A stretch of DNA of 64,000 nt from Symsagittifera roscoffensis (Eukaryota; Xenacoelomorpha; Acoela; Convolutidae). A program made the position numbers and the translations under genes. Below are positions 1 through 12,836 of the stretch, in pieces (positions within the stretch are counted from its first letter, which is position 1; each line of letters opens with the position of its first letter). The stretch is taken from NCBI RefSeq assembly GCF_963678635.1, contig NC_087065.1:33043679-33107678 (forward strand), read 5' to 3'. Below the pieces are notes generated by a model. The model saw nothing but the letters and a program-made list of their open reading frames with translations. It ran no database searches and was not told the origin of the DNA.

Positions 1-60
1 TGAAAACCAATAACAGTTTTTTCTAATGAATGAAGTTTCTCTGCAACTACGAATAACGAA
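1..60 (+). repeat. LINE tail fragment, also at 1101-1150
   Basis: The first 50 bases are nearly identical to 1101-1150, where they follow a coding remnant resembling the C-terminal end of a LINE reverse transcriptase. The window therefore opens inside a second copy of the same tail. Stops interrupt every frame, so it is a relic. The repeat match is seen directly; the LINE assignment is inferred from the neighbouring copy. Confidence 0.4.
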
Positions 61-644
61 CGTACTCTAATTTCGGCAACGAACTTAATGAAGATATCTT
101 GCAGAAAATCTACTGGCACTTCTTTATTCGACACTGCTCCGAGGAAAAAAATGCACATGGAGAATAATATGCAGATGTGGAAACTGTAACATCACAAACA
201 AGATAAAACTAAACTAATGAACTTGAATCTGGGTAAGAACCCTTGAGTTGTCTCTAAATTTTTCACTACTACTCTTACTTCCACTATGGGGCCACCAAAG
301 TCGATCTGATCGGGGTGTTCGTCAGTGGGGTACCAGGCGACCAAGAAGAAAAGCAAGAAAAAGACGCATCTTTAAGAAAGCTGTCATCCAATGAAACGGC
401 CATCTGGCCCCGTGACTCTTTCTCTGAAAAACTTGAGAGACTGAGCAAAAGAAGTAATAATAATTTTAAAAAAGTTTAAATTTAGTCTAGCAAATTAGTT
501 TTTAGCTCTCAATCACTCAAATTGGTCGAATAAAATGTTCCTGATGGAATATTACTCTTAATAATTGAATATAAAACCACCGACGGACGGTTCAATTACA
601 GAATTGATATTTACAACATTATTTTTCTCGAATTTTGCCAATTG

Positions 645-895
645 AGGCCACAGCAATTTCATCGCTATAATGTGAAGGTGATAAAACTTTGATCGAGGGA
701 ATTCTTGATGAAAAATCGGTGAAATCGATGTCCCTACCTGGTAAATAAGAATTGAGAGGTTCAAGGCTGTTCACCCATCGGGAGTGTCTACTGTGCATAC
801 TTTTTGCCCTGATTATCCAAACTTGCCAAAAGTAACGCTTTGTGATCCGTGTTTATTTCAACTCTTGAGTTGTAACTTATTTGAAATTTCTGCTG
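645..895. repeat. Direct repeat, left copy (partner 1152-1402)
   Basis: About 250 bp beginning aggccacagcaatttcatcg are repeated 507 bp downstream with only a few substitutions and small indels. The intervening DNA carries the LINE tail remnant. No open frame is conserved between the two copies, so this looks like non-coding sequence duplicated together with, or around, the LINE fragment. Confidence 0.85.
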
Positions 896-905
896 GAATC
901 GGCCT

Positions 906-1128
906 CTGAAGTTCCCTAAAATTGTGGAGTTCCCTAAGAATACTACCACTCAGTCTATATGTCGATATGCATGATCTTCTTTTTCTTTTGTCAATGAGAA
1001 AGGGCTATTACGATATAGAGGAAACATTAGATAAAATTGATTCGCTAGAAAACACCAGGCAAAATGAACGAGGAGAATACAGGCTGTACAAATCAAGATT
1101 GATGAAAACCAATAACATTTTTTTCTAA
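906..1128 (+). pseudogene. LINE reverse transcriptase C-terminal remnant
   Basis: The open stretch contains LRILPLSLYVDMHDLLFLL, which resembles the segment after the thumb of LINE polymerases, where a leucine-rich LPLS...ELHDLLF stretch is common. A run resembling the usual R..KS..KTN..FF end follows. No catalytic motif is present, so this is only a tail fragment. It sits between the two copies of a direct repeat. Assignment rests on recalled family pattern, not a search, and the LINE clade cannot be stated. Confidence 0.4.
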
Positions 1129-1151
1129 TGAATGAAGTTTCTCTGCAACTC

Positions 1152-1402
1152 AGGCCACAGCAATTTCATCGCTATATTGTGAAGGTGATAAAACTTTGAT
1201 CGAGAGAAATCTTGATGAAAAATCGGTGAAATCGATGTCCCTACCTGGTAAATAAGAATTGAGAGGTTGAAGTCTGTTCACCCATCGGGAGTGTCTACTG
1301 TGCATACTTTTTGCCCTGATTATCCAAACTTGCCAAAAGTAACGCTTTGTGATCCGTGTTTATTTCAACTTCTGAGTTGTAACTTATTTGAAATTTCTGC
1401 TG
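1152..1402. repeat. Direct repeat, right copy (partner 645-895)
   Basis: Second copy of the local repeat, starting directly after the duplicated LINE tail text at 1101-1150. The pair shows that a segment of about half a kilobase was copied in direct orientation. Confidence 0.85.
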
Positions 1403-4400
1403 AGTTCTGAGGACCAACTTTGCCGGAAGCTACTTAGAAAAGCTAAATGCGAACTCAATTGTTTTCCACTCAGCCCAAGTAATGTCCCAGTGTTGCTCAC
1501 AATCTGCTGTTGGAAGCGTCTTTTTTTCAGTCTAAGTCAAAATGGATGTTTTCCGTTAAATTTTCAGTTTGTGCTTTTAGATTTGAAAAGCTAAAGTATG
1601 ATTGGTTTTCCATTGAAAGATCGAATTTTCCTATTTAAGAGAGGTTTAGCCGCAGATTGGACATACTGATGCTTTTAGATTTAGAAAAGCTAGAGTATGA
1701 TTGGTTTTCCTTTGAAAGATAGAACTGTTTTGCTTAAAAGATTTTTAAGCGGAGAGCTAAGCATTGATAAGTTCGAAACTAATTTGACCTACTGATTTTC
1801 TTACTAAAAAAAAATCATCGTATTTAAGTTATGCTTTTCTGAATGAGAAGTTTTTTTGTTGCCTCAGTTTTCGGACCAACGTTCGCACTCCTACTTCGGA
1901 TACGTTGAATCCTAATCAGTCTATGTCTTTGTGAGATAACTCTAGTTTGCCCCATTTCTCCGTCCTGTTGTTTTTTCTAAGGTTGTTTTTGTCCCAAATG
2001 ATTTGCGTTCTTCAAATGAACCTTTTGGGGCTATTAAAATTTTGTCAATGTAACAGTTTTAAAATGAAATTTCTAATAAAAGTGAGTCCCTGACCTTTTG
2101 AAAATCGTTCGGCATATTGCCATGCTCATAAATTGCGGACGCATACTTGTCCGGTGGGTTTTTCTGACAATTGCAAAGCTAAATTGTTTATCAGTTTGTG
2201 GATATTTGGAATCTGATAATTATTTTTTGAAAATTGATCATTTAGAATTCCTGTCTCGAGCTAATTTTTTTGTCCGTTTTTATTTCTTGTGACATTTATT
2301 GAGCTAATAAACTAGGCTTTATTGCGTTTTTCTGTTTTACGATGTGTTCTTTGGTCTTCAATTTCTAAATATTGTTATTTTATCCTGTTAGTACTAGGAG
2401 GTAGACTCTTCTGCCTTTTGCTTGGACCGGTTTGAAAGTTGTTTGAATTTGGGTTATTAGGCTATCGTTAAAAATTTTGCCGATCCTATTCAGTAGACCT
2501 TTAAATATTTTATAGGTTTTATCCGTGTAAAACGGTAAATTATGAGACTTACTTCCAATTGGTAGTTAGTTGACAGAACAAGCTGTCATTGGGATTTTTC
2601 AGCTGCAGTTCTATCCTCAGGTTTGAACGTTGTGGTTTTCCAATTGGTTTCTTTCGTGTCCCACTGTGATGAAATTTTTTTAAATTAAACCCACCCATTG
2701 GGTTGCGTTTTGACCACAAATTGCCCAAAAATTTGATTTTGTCCTCCGTAAATCCGCAATACAGGTCTTTAATTTGATTTATTTTTCACCGGGTTATCTT
2801 CAATTAGGATAACTGAGTTTAAACCGTAGAGAATGTTTTTTTTTATATAAATTTGACCGGGTTGGCAGAGTGTACTGGTATATTCGCCGATAGAATTATT
2901 CTCAGCCCAATCCTATGTACACAAGTTTCTGTTTCTAGCCCGTTTTGATCGTAACTTGTTCTTACACTAAATAGTAGTTATCGCTCTGATCGTTCTCGTT
3001 CCATGCAGTGATCACTCAACGCGAATTCTGGTCTTCGTAACAAGAAATGTCTTACGGGATGTTTGTGCAGATATCATGTTGTGCATTGTAATTTATGAAA
3101 CTTGCAGTGCGTCTTGTTCTCGATTTGCAGCATTCGGCAGTCTGTTCTTTAAAATCCATTTTTTACAGATGATTTGTTTTGCTGGATGGACAGTCAAGTG
3201 ACCTTTTGCGAATTCGTTTTCACACTTCGTGCAAGAATTGCTTTTCACAATTTTAAGACTAGGCTCCATTTTTACATGGCTGTCAAGAAAGAAGATTTGA
3301 ATACAATCTCTCTTAGTTGTTTTTAAAGATTTTTTCAAATGTTCAAATAAATTCAAACATGAAAATGAACTTATTCAAAACAGTGTCAAATATCTGTAGT
3401 GGAAAAATGTTTTATTACACAATTTTCAATTGAGTTTTTTGATATTTCTTGCTCTAAGTTGATAGTTTGCTGCGATTTTTTCACATTTTAAGTTTCTAAC
3501 GTTTTCTCCATTAGACTTTTTCAACCTTATAAAAATTCTACTGAACTTTTTCCCCGCCACAGTGTTTTCGCCAGTTTTTTTTCTGGCTTTCAATTAGTGT
3601 CATAAATGAAAATTAGCTGTTCTTATCTATGATGTTTTTCAAACAAATTTAATACATAGTTCTCATTTTTCGGATTTTTAAAACTCGGATATTGTTTTGG
3701 CTTGAAAACCGTGTACTTGTTCTACACAAAAAAATTTCTTTTTCTTTCGTCATTTTAATCAATGAGCCGCAACAATTTTGTGGATTTATTCATTTTTTTC
3801 AAATTCAATCAAAAATTCAAATTAGTAAAATTTTTCTGAAAAAACTAGTATGTTTTTTTTTTGTTGAAATGATCTTATTTTTCAAAAATATTACCTTTTT
3901 CCTTAGCAGTCTTTTCTCACCAACTGTCTTTTTTTCACAATTTTTAAAGATTTTAATTATCATCTTTTTCAGTAGTTGATTTAGGGAGAGGGGCGGACGC
4001 CCCCGCCTCCCCTCAGGGATTTGACCCCCTGCCGACCCAAAATGGTCCCCCCTTGTACTATTTTGAGATATTCATTTTTGGCTGATTGACCTTAAAATTT
4101 TTCTAAAGGCGCCAATCTATTTTAATTTTGAGGGGGGAGCTATTTTAGTTTTGAGGGGGGTAAAGTCAACAACAGTTAGTTAAAGTGTGAGAGGCGCCAT
4201 AAATTTACACCAGTAAAACAGCAATTTGTTTAGTCAGTTAAAAATATTTTAACCAACACGTGAAACTATTAGTTATTGCCTTAAAAAATACGAGATAATT
4301 AAAAGACGAAATGTAAAAAGACTCCTAACTGTAAGTTTGTCTTAGAGCAAAATCTTAGAACCGTTTTTTTTTTGCGATATTGAGATAAGTTAGAGAATTT

Positions 4401-4711
4401 ATCATATAACTAAAAGGATTTGTTGTGACCAAAAGTTCAATTTTGGCTCGAAATACTAACAGAATGCTCCGATTACAAAAATTAAAGTTGAAGAAGCTCC
4501 AATGATAAAAAAAGTCCAAAAAAAATTTAAAAAATATTCAAAAATCAAAAGAATATATATATAGCTTTTTTTACTTTGCTACAAAACTTCAGTCAAAAAA
4601 TTTAGTGTTTGTTTGTTCCTGAAGATAAAGGGCAGCAGAACTGTGTTTATTACTCGAAAACTGGGCTTGTAATTGCTAAATTGATCTAAAAAGTACGCAG
4701 TACTCCCTAAA
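1403..4711. other. AT-rich stretch without a recognisable gene
   Basis: Only short open frames occur, rich in Phe, Leu, Ile and Lys as expected from AT-rich noncoding DNA. Two half-related segments starting near 1560 and 1670 repeat a phrase of the form gcttttagatttgaaaagct. A GC-rich island near 3985-4050 is described under findings. I see no domain, RNA gene or element end. Confidence 0.6.
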
Positions 4712-5055
4712 ATGCCTGTACGTTTTGGACAGTTTTTCTTTCGAAATTCAGTAAAAATTGTACATAGACCAGGAGCAAACGATATGAGCTACCATCAGTG
4801 AAAGTATCAATATTTGGTTTTAATGGCTTACCAATGTAATCCGGGTCTGAAAATGCCGGGTATTCAAGAAATGTTTCACTACGATGCAAAACTTAGTGCA
4901 GAAGAGGAAAACTGGCATTTTCAGACCCGGATTACATTTTTAAGTCATAGAAATTAGATATTGATACTTTCACAGATAGTAGCTCTGCTTTTTTCATTTG
5001 CTCTCGGTCAGTGCAAAAACTTGACTGAATTTCGAAGGAAATGTTGTCCAACATG
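4712..5055. repeat. Imperfect inverted repeat, arms about 130-140 nt
   Basis: The left arm (about 4727-4858) and right arm (about 4912-5053) are reverse complements with roughly three-quarters identity. The best-matched core is gtaatccgggtctgaaaatg on one side and its complement on the other. The spacer is about 53 nt. It could be a fold-back transposon or MITE, or a transcribed long hairpin. No flanking target duplication was identified. Confidence 0.75.
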
Positions 5056-5491
5056 CACATTGATAACAGACATTTTACACAGAAAATCTAGAATTTGCGC
5101 TTAATTTTGTCTTGTATAATTTTGTTTCCGCTTACTTCAGTCTGAAAAATGAAAACTATCAAACCTAGTTTGTCCTGACACTGTTTTTTGGAATCCGAAT
5201 CAGCTCCAATTCAATAAAGGTTTTATTATGATACCGTATTGGACTCCCTATGAGCTTCTTTTAGGTAGTCAAAGTTGATGGATTAGAGGAACGGGTTCGT
5301 CGGAGCACTAAAAAAAACTAACTGTCGAGAAAATTTATTTAAACTTGAGCTGATGATAGATGCAGCCTTTGATGAAATTGTAAGCACTTTGGATAAGAAA
5401 AAAGGAATGCTTATTTATATTCTTAAAATAATCGATATAATGGACTCACAAGTTTTGCGGTTAAGTAAGTACATGAATAGAGTTATTTTTG

Positions 5492-6004
5492 TTATGTTGA
5501 CTCTAAAGAGTAGTCGGATCGGAAGTTTATGCATGAACTCTTGTCAGAGTCGTCATCATCTTCGTCATCGCCCTCTTCCTCTGCAAACTTGTGTCTGTTT
5601 ATTGGCAGAAGTGACTTTCGAATCACCTCTTTGGCTTCTTTGGGACAACAGTCTGACTTGCACCATCTGGTCACTATGATGAGGAATGCCGTGAATCCTA
5701 TGGCTCCAAATAGACAACCCAATACTATGAAGCCAGTCTCCCATGACCTGAAAACAAAGCAGAAATATTGGAAAAGAAACACACAGTACGCTGGAAAAGG
5801 TTATCAGCTGCAGTGTGCTTAAGTCGCAAGAGTGGTTTTTATATTATTTGAAATTTAAGATACACTTACTCTAGCCCTTCGTCTAAATCAGATTCTGCAT
5901 ACTCGTCAAACAATGGCGTCGTTGCGCTGGACACTTGAGCTGCTAGATCAGAGTTTGACGACTGGGAGGACTTAGTAATTGTTCTGTTTCGAGAATCTAC
6001 TAAA
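5492..6004 (-). CDS. Last two exons of a single-pass membrane protein (host gene)
   Basis: The gene is read right to left. The penultimate exon (6004-5870) follows a pyrimidine-rich ...tttcag acceptor and ends at a GTAAGTG donor. The terminal exon (5747-5492) follows ...ttttcag. Joining them keeps the frame: ...DLDEGLE then SWETGF. The exons encode a Ser/Thr/Asp-rich, probably extracellular stem, then one membrane span (about 20 residues around FIVLGCLFGAIGFTAFLIIV). A Cys-containing basic patch (RWCKSDCC) and an acidic tail with a DDEDDDDSD run precede the stop. The intron is about 122 bp. Basic residues right after the span suggest a type I topology. Upstream exons must lie above 6004 or have been separated by the repeats there. 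I do not recognise the family. It is the only convincing ordinary host gene in the window. Confidence 0.7.
5748..5869 (-). other. Short spliceosomal intron
   Basis: This 122-bp AT-rich interval lies between a GTAAGTG donor (read on the minus strand at 5869) and a TTTTCAG acceptor ending at 5748. It interrupts the membrane-protein gene within a glutamate codon, and removing it restores one reading frame. Its length gives a hint of the host's intron size. Confidence 0.65.
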
Positions 6005-6039
6005 CTGAAACCAAGCAAAACAAAAATGCGGAACTGAGT

Positions 6040-9000
6040 TTGATAAAAAACTAAACACTCGAACATTTGTTCTACAAAATTATAATGAACCGCATGAAAA
6101 ATTTCATGTTCACGTTTTTTAAGAAGTAATTATGAATCTCTATGACACAATTATTGATACTTTTTCATAATTCTATCGCCAATTTTATAGTTCACTTCAA
6201 ATTATTATTAGTAATTTTAACCCAAAAAATATCAATTACGAAAGTTTTTTTTCTGATAATTTAATGATATAAACACACAGCACTCAATCAAAGCAGCGTA
6301 TTACTGTGCAATCAGCAGAAAGCCATTCGAATACCATGGTTTAAAAAAAAATTAAAAAAGGGGGGAATTATATAAAAAAAAAACAATTAAACTTCATTTT
6401 TTTAGTAACTTTTGCTTTTTGTTTGATTTAAACAAAAATTTAATAAAAAAACTATGTCATTAGGTGGAAACATCAGAACGAGTGGTAAATAAAACTACTA
6501 TTAAGAAGAAAATTCAGTTGAAATAAATTGATCTGTCAATATTACAAGTTTTCAAGAAATTTGGAGTCTACAATTGGAAAAAAAATCAAACCTACTTTTC
6601 TCGACAATGAGGTTTTTGAAATTTTTATAGTTGAATCTAGATCAAATTTGAAGAACTAAAATGATACTAATCATGACTCTGTTTCTGTTTATTCTATGAA
6701 CCGGTTTATGTTTCTAATTGTTCAGCATTTCAATAGTTTGAAAAAAAAAAAACATAACAAACTGCTAACTGTACCAAAAATTAAATTCAAGCAAGCTTTT
6801 GAGAAGCTAAGTAGCTTCAACTTATTTCGGAGTTTCAACGGTTTTCCGAACAAACTTTTTTTTGAAGAGCAGCTCAAGCTATGAAAACGAAAGTAAAGCT
6901 ACTTTTGACGCCCCGAGTAATTGCTTGGAAAAATTAAAAGTTTTATCGCAAAACTCATGCAGCTATTCAAACCACTTCGAAATGTTTCAAAATTGTCCGG
7001 GCTAACAGCTTACTGGACAACTTTATTTTTTTTGCAAACAGGACAAGCAAGGAAAACGACTTTAAGATGAGTTTTTTGAAAGTTTCGTTGCTTCAATAGT
7101 TTGCTTGATTAAGTTTTTTGCAAAACAACCTAAATTATTCAAACTATTTTCAAAAAATCAAACTTCATTGCTTGAACAACCGCCGTCATAAAAAATAAAA
7201 CTATTCAAAGTGATGCGTTCTTTGAAATAATTGGAGTACTATACAGTTTAATCGCTTGAAAAATTTGATTCGAAAAAAATTATAGATTTCGCGTAATGAT
7301 TTCGGTTTCGATCTAATTTGAATTATTCAAGCTTCACTGCTTAAAACGCTCGTTGAGAAAAACTACCTTGCTCTAAAAACTGCTCGAATTAAATCAAAAG
7401 TTTCTTGCTTCAATTGATTAGCGTGTTCCGAATACCTTAAATATTTTGCGATTTGGTTCATGGTAGGAAATAACCAAACAAGTTTTCCTTTTGTTTCAAG
7501 GTAGCAAATAACGAAACAAGTTTTCCTTTTGGTTCATGGTAGGAAATAACCAACCTAACCAATCCGTTTGATGGCGGATTTCGAATCGATTCAACATCTT
7601 GCTTAGAACAATTTCAATCTAATTTAAATTGTTCAAGCTTTTACTGCTTAAACAGCTCGTTGAGAAAAAGTTTAAAGTTCTTGCAAATACCTTGCTCTAT
7701 ATAAAATTGAAAAAGAAAATCAAAAAATTACTGCTTTAATTGCTTAGCGTGTTCCGAATACCCGAAACTTTGCTAAACAAGTATTTGAAGTATCTTGAAT
7801 TAACTTTATTTTTTCAATGCTTGACTGTTGATTGGCGTGCTGAAGCCAACAGGCTTCCCTGGAAAAACCGTTTTTTTTTGCGAATGGGTTCATGCTAAGA
7901 AATTAACTAACAAACTTTCGTTTTTATCCGTTTAATGGCTCGCAATGAAACCTTTACTATTTCGAATCGATTCAACAGCTTGCTTAGATCAGCTGCACTT
8001 ATTTGCGAAACATTTTGCTCATAGATATTTTTTGGAATACGATAAAATAACTTTGAGCTGGTTAAAATTCCATTGCTTGAACAAAATCGTCAAAAAACTA
8101 AAAGGTTTTTCAAACTGATGTGCTCTATAGTCTCAATGGATATTTCGAAATAGTTTGCAGCGAATAACTTGAAATTATCGCCTTCAATTTGCTTCAAAAA
8201 TATCAAAGAATCCAAAACTAATATGCTTGAACTGTTCCTCCAAAAGCTTTACTCTACTTCAAGATCACCCTGAAAAAACCATTTAAAGTAAATTCAAGAT
8301 TCTTTGCGTATTTTTAATGCATATTCATTTACTAAGAAAAAAATTGAATTATTCAAATATTTCAGTTTTTGATGGGTGTGTTCAGGAAGCTGGGAAATTG
8401 GCAAACCGAAAGTATTTTGAGTTATTTCAATAAAGTATTTCGAGTTTTTCTTACCTTTCAATGCTTGATTTGCCCGCGCAAAATATTTGGCCTGTTCAAA
8501 GGAATACTTTTACAAATTATTTCACGGAACGAAAAAGTTTATAGTTTTTATTCGCATCGCTTTGAAGGTTCGAAAAGAAAAATTATTTGTTTAACCATCG
8601 ACAAAAATTTTGAAATAAAATTGGTGTAATTTGATTAGCTTGATTAAAAAAGCTTAGTTTTTTTGCGAACTGATTCGCTTATCAAAACTATTAGATAAAT
8701 TTCCGAAACTGTTGTCCCAAGAAGTTTTTTCTGGGTTTTTTTGTAAAGCTTCGTTGCTTATTGTGCAAGTTTGGGAAAAAAACTTCTGTGAAACCTTATT
8801 TGAGCAATGAATTTAAGTGATATTTTCACAATTTAATCCCTGGAAGTTTCAAATCTGTTTGCTATCGGAAAAAATTTTTTTTTCAGGTTTCTGCTGGACT
8901 AGCTTGCTCACAAAATATAGTTTTTTTTTGAAAAACGACTCAAAATTCAAAAGTTACATCACAGTTTTCTTTGTTTCATTCCTTGAAAGCTTGTCAAAAA

Positions 9001-12000
9001 AAATTTTTGCAATCAAGAATCTTTCGAGAATTTTTCCAATATAATCATTTCAAAAATTTTCAACTCGGTTCATTATGAAAAAGTGAATTATTTCAAGTGT
9101 TTCAATGCGTGACTGGCGTGCTAAATGTTTTGAGACCCATTCATTCAACTTGAGTTTTTTCGAAGTTGAACAAATAGTCCCGAAACTTTGCTAAACAAGT
9201 ATTTGAAGGATCTTGAATTAACTTTATTTTTTCAATGCTTGACTGTTGATTGGCGTGCTGAAACCAACAGGCTTCCCTGGAAAAACCGTTTTTTTTGCGA
9301 ATGGGTTCATGCTAGGAAATTAACTAACAAACTTTCGTTTTTATCCGTTTAATGGCTCGCAATGAAACCTTTACTATTTCGAATCGATTCAACAGCTTGC
9401 TTAGATCAGCTGCACTTATTTGCGAAACATTTTGCTCATAGATATTTTTTGGAATACCATAAAATAACTTTGAGCTGGTTAAAATTCCATTGCTTGAACA
9501 AAATCGTCAAAAAAACTAAAAGGGTTTATCAAACTGATGTGCTCTATAGTCTCAATGGCTATTTCGAAATAGTTTGCAAAGAATAAATAATTTGCTTCGA
9601 AAGAAATAAGCTTTACGCTACTTCAAGATCACCCTTCAAGTTCTTTTCATATGATACATGAAAAGAACTATAACTTAACAGACTTCTAAATTTTATAACT
9701 TCAAGGACTTTCAAAAAAAATTTATAGGATTGCGAATCGAGACAAAAAAAATAAACTTGAAATTCCTCAAGTCCTCATCATTTGAGCGCCTGCTTAGCAT
9801 AAAATGTTGTTTTTCAAACATACTTGAGGTAGAAAAAATTTGCGGTTCAATTGCTTCAATTTTTTCAAAAATTTTAATTGAGTTCATTTGAAGAAATTCA
9901 AGACTTCATTGCCTGCTCATAACTTTTCTTAATATCAGTTCACTCTGCCATACTTTATTTCAAAAAATTCAGGGCATCATTGCATCTCGAGGAAAAAATT
10001 GATGTTTTATGAAAATCTTTTCTCGCTATGACTTTTAAAAAATCATGGCAAGAACAAAAATGGAAATGAATTTGATCAGAAACTAAACACTTGAGTTTTT
10101 GCCTTACAAAATTAGAATAAATCGCATAAAAAAATGCATGTTCACGTTTTTTTGCGAAGTTGTTTCAAATCTCTATGACATAGTGATTGATTTTTTTTTC
10201 ATAATTTTGTCGCCAATTTTATATATCACTTCAGATTATTACTAGTAATTTTAACCCACAAAATATCAATAACAAATATTTTTTTCTGATGAGAACTTTT
10301 TACTGCTTAAACAGATGGCTGAGAAAAAGTTGAAAATTCTTGCAAATACTTTGCTTATATAATTGAAAGAAAAATCAAAAAAGTACTGCTTTAATTGCTT
10401 AGCGTGTTCCGAATACCCGAAACTTTGCTAAACAAGTATTTGAAGTAGTATCTTGAATTAACTTTATTTTTTCAATGCTTGACTGTTGATTGGCGTGCTG
10501 AACCCAACAGGCTTCCCTGGAAAAACTTTTTTTTTTGCGAATGGGTTGGTTCATGGTAAGAAATAAAAAACAAAGTTTCCTTTTTATCCGTTTAATGGCT
10601 TGCAATGAAACATTTGATTTTTCTAATCGATTCAACGGCTTGCTTAGAAAAGCTTGAATTGTTTGCAAAACGTTTTGGTCATAGATATTATTTGAAACAG
10701 TACAAAACGTCTTTGGTCGGATCGCTTGCTATCGAAATTACTAAAGTCGCTTGAATTGATTGCTTAGAACAATCTTAAAACTTCATAAAAACTTTCGCTC
10801 CTTAAAATAACTTGAAATTTTAAGTAAAAAGATAAAATCGGATTTCAACATGAGCAATGAATTGTTCAATGAATTGGCTTACTAAAATGGCATAGTTTTA
10901 TTATCTCTCAAATTTCCATCGTCTCAATAGTTTTTTGGAAAAAATTTGATTTCTACAAAGCAATTGGAGGTAAGAAAAAACATTGCTTTAAAAACTAGCT
11001 TCAACCGTTTTTTCTTGCAAGTTTTTTTAACGATTAAAAAGCTTGCTTGACTAGCTTCATTATTTTCCAAAGCAATCGAAACCATTATAGTTCAGGCCAA
11101 GCTGATGGCAAACGGTCAAAAAACATTTCGAGAAATAATTTTTTTCAGACATCAGAAAACAGATAAAATCGGATTTCAACATGAGCAATTTTAGGTTTAA
11201 AAACTTCAGTCAGATTCTTTGACTGGAAAGATATTGCCAACAATTTCCATTAACTACAAACTAACTTTAAAATTATTAAAATTCTATTTGAAAAGCATCA
11301 AAAAATTAAAACATTTTTCAAACCGATATGCTCTATAAGAGATTTAGGAACTTAGACGACAGGAAATTAGACGATCAAAAAACAATGGCTTTTAGACAAT
11401 AACTTGCGTGCAAATTGCGTGAATTTCGTTTACAGACTTATATTATCTTTTCGCTGAGTAACTACTGGTTGTCCGTAAATTCCGTTTCTTTAAAGTCGTG
11501 TAATTTATTTGTCGACTAAATTCCCAGGCCCTAATTTTCAGTCTCAATGGATTTTTTGAAATAGTTTGCTAAGAATAACTTGAAATTATTGCCACACAAT
11601 TTCCTTCAAAATATCAAAGAAGCCAAAACTAAAATGCTTGAACTGTTGCTTCAAAATGCTTGAAATGAGCTTTACGCTATTTCAAGATTACCCTGAAGAA
11701 ACTATTTGAAGTAAATTCAAGACTTGTTGCATAAAAAACTTCCAATTTTTATGCATACTCATTAACTGAGAAAAATTGAACTAGTTAAATATTTTCAGTT
11801 TTTCATGGGTGTGTTCAGTAAACTGGGAAATTGGCAAACCGAACTTTTATAAAGTATTTTGAGTTATTTCTGATCCTTCAATGCTGGATTTTCCCGCGCA
11901 AAACAATTGGCCTGTTCAAAGGAATGTTGTTAAAAAATAATTCAGGGGACGAAAAAGCTTAGAAGTTTTTATTCGCATCGCTTTGAAGGTTCGACGAAAA

Positions 12001-12836
12001 TAAAAATTATTTAGTTGCGCTTCGACAAAAGATAATAAATACCTGAAACACTTTTAAAATAATCTACAAAACACTTTTTGCAAACTGATTTGTTGTCTGG
12101 AAAGATTGGTGTAATTTGAAGTGCCATCGCTTGAACAGCTTGATTTACAAAAGTTAGTTTTAATTGCGAACTGATTTGCTTTTCCAAATTATAAGAACAT
12201 TTTCCAAAACTATTCTGTCCCATGAAGTTTTTTCTGGATGTTTTGAAGGCTTCGTTGCTTTTTGAGCGAGTTCGCGAAAAAACATAATTTACGACAATTC
12301 TTTTTTGCGCAATGACATCAAGTGGAAGTTTCAAATCTGTTTGCCATCGGAAATTTTTTTTCAGACTTCTTTTGCTGGATTAGCTTGCTCAAAAAAATTA
12401 GTTCTTTTTGCAAGCCAACTCACAAATCAAAAAAAAACCTCACAGTTTTCCTTGTTTCATGACTTCAAGAGTTCTTTTTGCGAAGCAACCTTTTTTGACG
12501 ATTAAACCGCTTGCTTGACTAACTTTCGCATTGTCCAAAGCAATTCAATTTTTTATAGTTAATGCCAAACTGATGGCAATATTGGCGATCTTGAGCTATT
12601 AAATCGTTCGAAAAAAAAACATTTCGGTCAACATTTTTTTTTCGTTTGGACATCAGTAATAAGATGAAATTGGATTTCAACATGAGCAGTTTTAGGCTTA
12701 ATAACTTCAATTGAACTGATGTGCTCTATAGTCTCAATGGATACTTCGAAATAGTTTGCAACGAATAACTTGGAATTAGCGCCATCAATTTGTTTCAAAA
12801 ATATCAAAGAAACCAAAACTAAAATGCTTGAACTGT
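6040..12836. repeat. AT-rich composite repeat region, left part
   Basis: This noncoding region is built from blocks that recur. The block at 7761-8275 recurs at 9179-9635. The block at 10385-11330 recurs at 17697-18600. The block at 8340-9060 recurs at 11780-12400 and 15100-15800. The blocks at 6040-7700 and 9650-10270 recur at 16300-17690 and 15930-16490. Inside the blocks a degenerate phrase, ttgcttgaa or gcttgaatt, often followed by ttttttgc, appears roughly every 60-100 bp. No open frame is conserved between copies. It may be an ancient satellite-like or nonautonomous element array. I found no transposase motif or terminal repeats. Confidence 0.8.
9638..9669. repeat. Short perfect hairpin
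   Basis: A 12-nt arm, agttcttttcat, is followed by a short loop and then its exact complement atgaaaagaact. It lies at the junction of two blocks of the AT-rich composite repeat. No terminator-like or RNA-gene context is visible. Confidence 0.6.

Noticed and set aside
3692-3979. 95-codon Phe/Leu/Ile-rich open frame
   Set aside because: Composition is what T-rich noncoding DNA gives; there is no motif or splice context.
5353-5822. Plus-strand open frames overlapping the host exons
   Set aside because: They are the opposite-strand shadow of the membrane-protein exon; Ser-rich runs mirror the Asp/Glu codons.
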